The position numbers were made by a program, and so were the translations under genes. Positions 5,790-9,559 of a stretch of 9,559 nucleotides of DNA are shown here, in pieces (positions within the stretch are counted from its first letter, which is position 1; the number at the start of each line of letters is the position of its first letter). This DNA is from a bacterium (GTDB lineage Bacteria > JAJVIF01 > JAGGVT01). A model generated the notes under the pieces. That model saw only the letters and a list, made by a program, of their open reading frames with translations. It did not search any database and had not been told where the DNA came from. The stretch spans positions 1-9,559 of the forward strand of contig JAGGVT010000030.1 in NCBI GenBank assembly GCA_021157815.1. Direction: 5' to 3'.

Positions 5790-5795
5790 ACAGTA

Positions 5796-7502
5796 ATGAA
5801 GAAAGGTTTTATTTTCTTCGCTGCTATCCTGCTCGTTGGCGTTTTTTGCATCCCGGCATTTGCGGGTCCTTTCACAGACGTGCCAACTGACCATTGGGCA
5901 TACGAAGCGATTGACAAGCTTCAGTCAGAAGGTTTTGTCGAGGGTTATCCCGACGGAACTTTCCGCGGCAAGCAGTCGTTCACTCGCTACGAAATGGCAA
6001 TGGTAGTCGCACGCATGTGGGATCGCCTTGAGTCAATGATATCTTCACCAGCTCCCATGAAAGGTGATTTCTGCACAGAAGCAGACCTTGAGGAATACAA
6101 AGACCTCATTGACAACCTTATGAGTGAGTTTGAAGGTGAAATTGCTCGAATAAAAGGTGATGTTAACAAGGCTCACAGCCGTCTGGATGATGTCGAGAAA
6201 CGTCTTGGCGCACTTGAGCGAATTCGCAGAAGCATCGAATGGTCCGGTCTCATGAGAGTCCGAATCGAATCAATCATCACGGACAACACCGACGTTTTCG
6301 GTGGTGGCACGTGGGGTGGATACTACGATGGTTTCTGGGATGACCTTGAAGGCCAGATTAACGAGCGATGCCCATCCGACCGCGCGGGTTTAATTACTCC
6401 GCTCGTAGGCGGATTTGGTACTACCCCGGGTCAGGGAACAAGTGATCCAGAGCTCGAGCAGCTTATTTTCCTCGCGCTCAACGCTAAACCATCCGACTAC
6501 CTGGATGTTTATGTAAGTTTCCTGCAGATCGCCAGCTATCTTGATTCACCGATTGGCGATCCATTCCCGTCAAACCAGGCTCTCGTAATCGATGAAGCCT
6601 GGATGAACGCGGACCTCATGAACCTTCTCGGCTGGGAAGCCGATGAGGTTTTCAACCGATTCAATTTGCTCTTCGGACGCATTTATGGTCGTGTTGGAGA
6701 ATATGGTCTGATGTTCGACAACGGCTTTGAAAGCCGTCCGGGATTCTTCTTTGATCTCGGTGGCGACCGTCTTGATATCCAGCTTCTGCTTGCACAGAAT
6801 TCACGAATCGGTGAGGCCGAGGGCCTCGGCGTTTTCCGCGCCGCATACGGATTCGGTGATTCACGCAGCATGAGGCTTGAGCGAGACTATTTCGCCAAGG
6901 TAGGTCTTAACGTACTCGCCAGCGGTGTTGGCGACGAGGACGGTTACGGTATCGATCTCAATACAGAGATCCTTGCCTATGACTGGTTCTCACTGCTCAG
7001 ATTTGAGTACCTCTTCCTTAATCAGGACCAACTCGGCCTTAATATTGAGGATTGGTATGGCGATGACTACTCCAACAGCTTCATCGTTGGCGTTGACATC
7101 TTCAATGATGGCAATTTGAAGGCAAATGTTGCCTATGCAGATATCGGTCTTGCGCCAGGATTCTCAAGCGTTGACAACAATCCTTTCGAGGAATTCGACG
7201 CGATGTGGACTGGAATCGGAACCAATATTGGTTATGGATATGAATCAGGAATCAACATGTTCCCGGTTAACTTCCAAGGTGTTGGATTCGATGTCGAGTA
7301 CACATGGTTTGAGAAACTGTATTCTCACCTGGCTATCTATGACGGACAAACTCAGGCAGAGGATGACCTTCCGGTCGTCATTCGCCTGAACCTCCGTTAT
7401 CCTCTCTCTGAGAGTTCCGATATTGCTCTTGAGTACATCCACGCTGGTATCGACTACGACACCATCGCGAAACTCAGGGGCGAATTCCTGGTCAGGTTCT
7501 AA
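5796..7502 (+). CDS. SLH-domain, coiled-coil outer-membrane porin (OmpM/SomA-like architecture)
   Basis: This is a 568-residue exported protein. A signal peptide covers 1-23 (basic MKK, hydrophobic core, AFA then cleavage before G24). One S-layer homology domain follows at 26-75 (FTDVPTDHWAYEAI, EGYPDGTF, TRYEMA), which in relatives binds peptidoglycan-linked polymer. A charged heptad-like coiled coil runs from about 95 to 145. The remainder (about 147-568) alternates polar and aromatic residues like beta-barrel strands and ends in FLVRF, with a terminal Phe as in outer-membrane proteins. By family, such proteins anchor the outer membrane to the cell wall and form a channel. SomA of cyanobacteria, OmpM of Negativicutes and Ompalpha-like proteins share this layout. 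The long structured leader, strong ribosome site and terminator suggest an abundant, regulated monocistronic product. The solute passed is unknown. A lipoprotein is unlikely because C18 lacks a lipobox. Confidence 0.9.
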   Translation: MKKGFIFFAAILLVGVFCIPAFAGPFTDVPTDHWAYEAIDKLQSEGFVEGYPDGTFRGKQSFTRYEMAMVVARMWDRLESMISSPAPMKGDFCTEADLEEYKDLIDNLMSEFEGEIARIKGDVNKAHSRLDDVEKRLGALERIRRSIEWSGLMRVRIESIITDNTDVFGGGTWGGYYDGFWDDLEGQINERCPSDRAGLITPLVGGFGTTPGQGTSDPELEQLIFLALNAKPSDYLDVYVSFLQIASYLDSPIGDPFPSNQALVIDEAWMNADLMNLLGWEADEVFNRFNLLFGRIYGRVGEYGLMFDNGFESRPGFFFDLGGDRLDIQLLLAQNSRIGEAEGLGVFRAAYGFGDSRSMRLERDYFAKVGLNVLASGVGDEDGYGIDLNTEILAYDWFSLLRFEYLFLNQDQLGLNIEDWYGDDYSNSFIVGVDIFNDGNLKANVAYADIGLAPGFSSVDNNPFEEFDAMWTGIGTNIGYGYESGINMFPVNFQGVGFDVEYTWFEKLYSHLAIYDGQTQAEDDLPVVIRLNLRYPLSESSDIALEYIHAGIDYDTIAKLRGEFLVRF

Positions 7503-7521
7503 ACGACCCGGCCGGTTTTTT

Positions 7522-7539
7522 CCATCCGTTCGCGGATGG
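7522..7539 (+). ncRNA. 3' UTR hairpin with TTCG tetraloop
   Basis: CCATCCG (7522-7528) and CGGATGG (7533-7539) form a perfect 7-base-pair stem closed by TTCG, an exceptionally stable loop in RNA. It begins 20 bases after the porin stop. A T-run lies before it, not after, so it is not a normal plus-strand terminator. It may protect the mRNA 3' end or be part of a small RNA. Confidence 0.6.
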
Positions 7540-7542
7540 GCA

Positions 7543-7556
7543 CTGTCGAAAGACAG
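7543..7556 (+). ncRNA. 3' UTR hairpin with GAAA (GNRA) tetraloop
   Basis: CTGTC (7543-7547) and GACAG (7552-7556) form a 5-base-pair stem around GAAA, a GNRA loop. It stands three bases after the TTCG hairpin, so the two could stack coaxially. The side-by-side pair of classic RNA tetraloops suggests a folded RNA unit rather than chance. Its function is unknown. Confidence 0.55.
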
Positions 7557-7597
7557 ACTGGACTTATAGCCTTAGGAATTACTTTAACTCTGCCAAC

Positions 7598-7635
7598 AAT
7601 CCCTCCGGGAGCAATCTCGGGGGGATTTTCTTTTT
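7598..7635 (+). terminator. Intrinsic terminator of the porin transcript
   Basis: AATCCCTCCG (7598-7607) pairs with CGGGGGGATT (7618-7627) over ten positions with one T-G wobble, leaving a 10-base loop. TTTTCTTTTT runs through 7635. This is a textbook Rho-independent terminator about 95 bases past the porin stop. It separates the porin unit from the NERD-helicase gene. Confidence 0.9.
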
Positions 7636-7692
7636 GATTATTACCAATTGAAAATTGATTCTATCTGTCGGAAATGGTGTATTCCTAATTCA

Positions 7693-7721
7693 TTGCTCCA
7701 TATCCTTGGCTATGGTAATAT
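7693..7721 (+). promoter_or_regulatory. Candidate extended -10 promoter of the NERD-helicase gene
   Basis: TGG followed by TAATAT (-10 at 7716-7721) forms an extended -10 element. TTGCTC (7693-7698) lies 17 bases upstream as a weak -35. Transcription would start near 7728, giving a leader of about 28 bases. No strong Shine-Dalgarno lies before ATG 7756. This is the best visible candidate, but uncertain. Confidence 0.4.
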
Positions 7722-7755
7722 TTTTCTTTAATCACTTCATATTTCGGATAACATT

Positions 7756-9559
7756 ATGGCTAATATGCTTCCTTGTGATTTGGGACCTGAAACCATAAGT
7801 CCCTGGGAAAGAAAACTATTCTATAGGTTTAAAGAAGAACTTCCTGATAACGTTTATGTTATACATTCCTTAAAAGATCGAACGCACACTGATAAAAGAT
7901 GGGGTGAGGCTGATTTTGTCATAGTATCCACAAAGGGCATCTATGTAATTGAAGTCAAAGGAGGTGGTGTTTCATGTAAAGATGGTAGTTGGATTTATAC
8001 CGATCGTAAGGGAAATTCTTATCCAAAGAGTGAAAGCCCCTGGGACCAGGCAAGCAAGTCGATGTTATCCGTGCAAAAAGAGATTGAATCTAAAAACAAA
8101 AATAATAAAGGATTTGTTTATGGATATGGCGTCATTATGCCTGATGAGCGCTCCATCCCGGATAGCATGGAGATCATCATTGATGTTCTACTGGATAAAG
8201 ACAATCTGGATAAAAGTATGAAAGATTATCTTAGTGTAATTGAAGATTACTGGGTTGGTGAATTTAGAACTAAGCGAAAACGTGTGCCTCGTACAATTTC
8301 CAATCGTGAGATAATTTTTATTCGCAAGATTCTACGCCCAGATTTTGACTCGACATTTACTTTGAAATCGAGATTTGACGTAGCAGAAAGACAGCTTATT
8401 GAGTGGACAAAAGAGCAGCAGGAGACAATGAAGGGTTTAGAAAATAATGAACGTTCGATTATTACAGGTGCTGCAGGTACTGGTAAAACCATCCTTGCAT
8501 TTGACAAAGCAGTCAGTGCTGCAAGAAAAGGGAATAGTGTTTTAATGTTGTGCTTTGGTGAACTATTAGCTGATACACTGATTAATAACATTCCAGAAGA
8601 CGTTAACGAAAATCTCGAAATATTTTCTTTTTTTGGATATGTTACGATGAAAACAAGTGAATATTTAGAGAAAAAAGGGGATGATTTTAATAATCTCTTA
8701 TGCGAAGAAACTCGAATGAAATATGATACTCTCCGTCAAGATCTACCAGAACTTTTTTGTGAAGCTGTACTAAACGATGATGATTTTAAAGCTTATGATA
8801 TGGTTATCATTGATGAAGCTCAAGATATTCTATGCGGAAAACTACCAGACGTAATTGACTTTATTCTAAAGGGAGGATTAAAGTTTGGGAATTGGCATTT
8901 ATTCTTAGACCCGAATCAAGCAAGTGATTTTGCATTAAGAGATATTAATAGAATATTAGAGCAAATGAAATCATACAAACCTGTATTTTTTAACCTGAGT
9001 AAAAATTGTAGAAATTGCAAACAAATTTTGGATGAAGCAAAAAAATTGACAGGTTATGACTTTCTTAATATGAATGCTATCGAAGGAGGGAAATGCGACA
9101 TTATAAAATATTCTAGTACTGAGGATTTCAAAACTAAATATGAAATGAAACTGAAGGAAATTTACAAACTGGGTTATAAAAGCGAAAATATTGTAGTTTT
9201 ATCATCACATGAATATGAGAAGTCTATAATGTTTGATGCCTATCCTATGGATTCTTATTATGATCCTGAGAAAGGTCTTCAGGAATTTGAAAAACAATAC
9301 GCTTCAAAATTAAACAGGATAAATGATCTACTTGATGATACTGACTATTTAATTGGACCTGCATTGCCCAAGCTTTCTAAAATGTACATAGAGGAATTAG
9401 CAAAACCTGAATATCCCTTATATTATAATAGTATCCTGAATATAATTCAAAAATTAGTTGATTATAATACGATAGATCAATTTCGTGGATGCGAAAAAGA
9501 TATTGTAATGTATATTGACTTCAAATCGGAATTAATAAATTTAAAACAAGTGCCGGAAG
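7756..9559 (+). CDS. NERD nuclease-domain / superfamily 1 (UvrD-like) helicase fusion, C-terminus off window
   Basis: An open frame of 601 complete codons runs to the window edge without a stop. Residues about 18-135 form a NERD (nuclease-related) domain: WGEADFVIV (49-57) with D53, IYVIEVKGG (62-70) with the E66-x-K68 pair, and a later WDQA (96-99). This is a PD-(D/E)xK-type layout. A superfamily 1 helicase follows. Its Walker A is ITGAAGTGKT (236-245), Walker B is MVIIDEAQD (349-357), motif III is LDPNQ (384-388), the NLSKNCRN segment is at 413-420, and motif V is IDQFRGCEKDIV (573-584). Only the last helicase motif should be missing. Some NERD-helicases are known from phage-defence settings, but the role here is inferred. 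The gene is far richer in A/T and in ATA, AGA and TTA codons than the porin before it, hinting at transfer. Start chosen as the first ATG after the terminator; the ATG at codon 4 is an alternative. Confidence 0.9.
   Translation, partial: MANMLPCDLGPETISPWERKLFYRFKEELPDNVYVIHSLKDRTHTDKRWGEADFVIVSTKGIYVIEVKGGGVSCKDGSWIYTDRKGNSYPKSESPWDQASKSMLSVQKEIESKNKNNKGFVYGYGVIMPDERSIPDSMEIIIDVLLDKDNLDKSMKDYLSVIEDYWVGEFRTKRKRVPRTISNREIIFIRKILRPDFDSTFTLKSRFDVAERQLIEWTKEQQETMKGLENNERSIITGAAGTGKTILAFDKAVSAARKGNSVLMLCFGELLADTLINNIPEDVNENLEIFSFFGYVTMKTSEYLEKKGDDFNNLLCEETRMKYDTLRQDLPELFCEAVLNDDDFKAYDMVIIDEAQDILCGKLPDVIDFILKGGLKFGNWHLFLDPNQASDFALRDINRILEQMKSYKPVFFNLSKNCRNCKQILDEAKKLTGYDFLNMNAIEGGKCDIIKYSSTEDFKTKYEMKLKEIYKLGYKSENIVVLSSHEYEKSIMFDAYPMDSYYDPEKGLQEFEKQYASKLNRINDLLDDTDYLIGPALPKLSKMYIEELAKPEYPLYYNSILNIIQKLVDYNTIDQFRGCEKDIVMYIDFKSELINLKQVPE

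Larger units (their letters stand above)
5392..5795 (+). promoter_or_regulatory. Long intergenic region with structured 5' leader of the SLH porin gene
   Basis: These 404 bases hold no convincing gene. From left to right I see A-runs after the YqgF-like stop, a weak promoter candidate (5414-5444), AT-rich sequence, and then two structured blocks. Block one (5603-5667) pairs TCTCCTCGCGG with CCGCG and AGGAGA around a 13-base Shine-Dalgarno-like sequence. Block two (5690-5756) is a long hairpin with three stacked helices, followed by a small ACAGA/TCTGT hairpin (5755-5771) and the porin Shine-Dalgarno. Complementary purine and pyrimidine tracts allow alternative pairings. I could not match it to a riboswitch class I know. 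Confidence 0.6.
7503..7755. other. Intergenic region between porin and NERD-helicase
   Basis: These 253 bases hold the two tetraloop hairpins, the porin terminator and a candidate promoter for the next gene. No open frame of note was seen. Between 7636 and 7690 the sequence is AT-rich and shows nothing I recognise. The porin side is GC-richer than the right side, so the composition boundary falls in or near this gap. Confidence 0.6.

Noticed and set aside
5392-5795. Known riboswitch classes, tRNA, SRP or 6S RNA in the porin leader
   Set aside because: I looked for familiar conserved cores and found none I could support. The structure is described without a class name.
7509-7520. CCGGCCGG followed by T-run as a terminator
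   Set aside because: The palindrome leaves no loop, so it cannot form a proper hairpin in one RNA strand. The real terminator is at 7598-7635.
8247-8591. Minus-strand open frame of 114 codons
   Set aside because: It mirrors the helicase Walker A region of the NERD gene, and its protein is low-complexity with no family signal.

Overview
The window looks like chromosomal DNA from a diderm (Gram-negative-type) bacterium of moderate GC, probably from a poorly sampled lineage. The envelope points that way: an SLH / coiled-coil / beta-barrel outer-membrane porin sits beside a stand-alone ADP-heptose adenylyltransferase. I cannot name the phylum from sequence alone. A core of housekeeping genes is bracketed by two genes of defence or accessory type, and both of those run off the window.

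Left (1-1094, minus strand): the N-terminal 364 codons of a large single-chain restriction-modification enzyme (Eco57I-like, type IIG style). It has a PD-(D/E)xK nuclease domain and the start of the methylase part. Its promoter is so close to the ATG that the mRNA should be almost leaderless. A non-coding divergent region (1095-1499) holds a short tandem repeat, a palindrome and a good promoter for the next gene.

Centre (1500-5391, plus strand): dnaB (replicative helicase), purD (glycinamide ribonucleotide synthetase), rfaE2 (heptose-1-phosphate nucleotidyltransferase) and a YqgF-like RNase H-fold protein. The last two abut as TAA|ATG. Between purD and rfaE2 lies an inverted pair of C/G-rich palindromic elements. 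The downstream one appears to supply the rfaE2 ribosome binding site.

Right of centre (5392-7635): a 404-base leader precedes the SLH porin and is unusually structured. It contains a 13-base match to the complement of the 16S 3' end with no ordinary start codon after it. It also contains a long hairpin carrying GCCTCCT, an exact complement of the porin Shine-Dalgarno sequence, so it could switch translation. The porin is followed by two tetraloop hairpins (TTCG and GAAA) and a strong intrinsic terminator.

Right end (7756-9559, plus strand, incomplete): an AT-rich gene for a fusion of a NERD nuclease domain with a superfamily 1 helicase. Its composition differs clearly from the porin, and it is a candidate anti-phage or DNA-processing gene acquired by transfer. 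The strongest leads for something new are the porin leader RNA and the NERD-helicase locus, whose right-hand neighbours lie outside the window.
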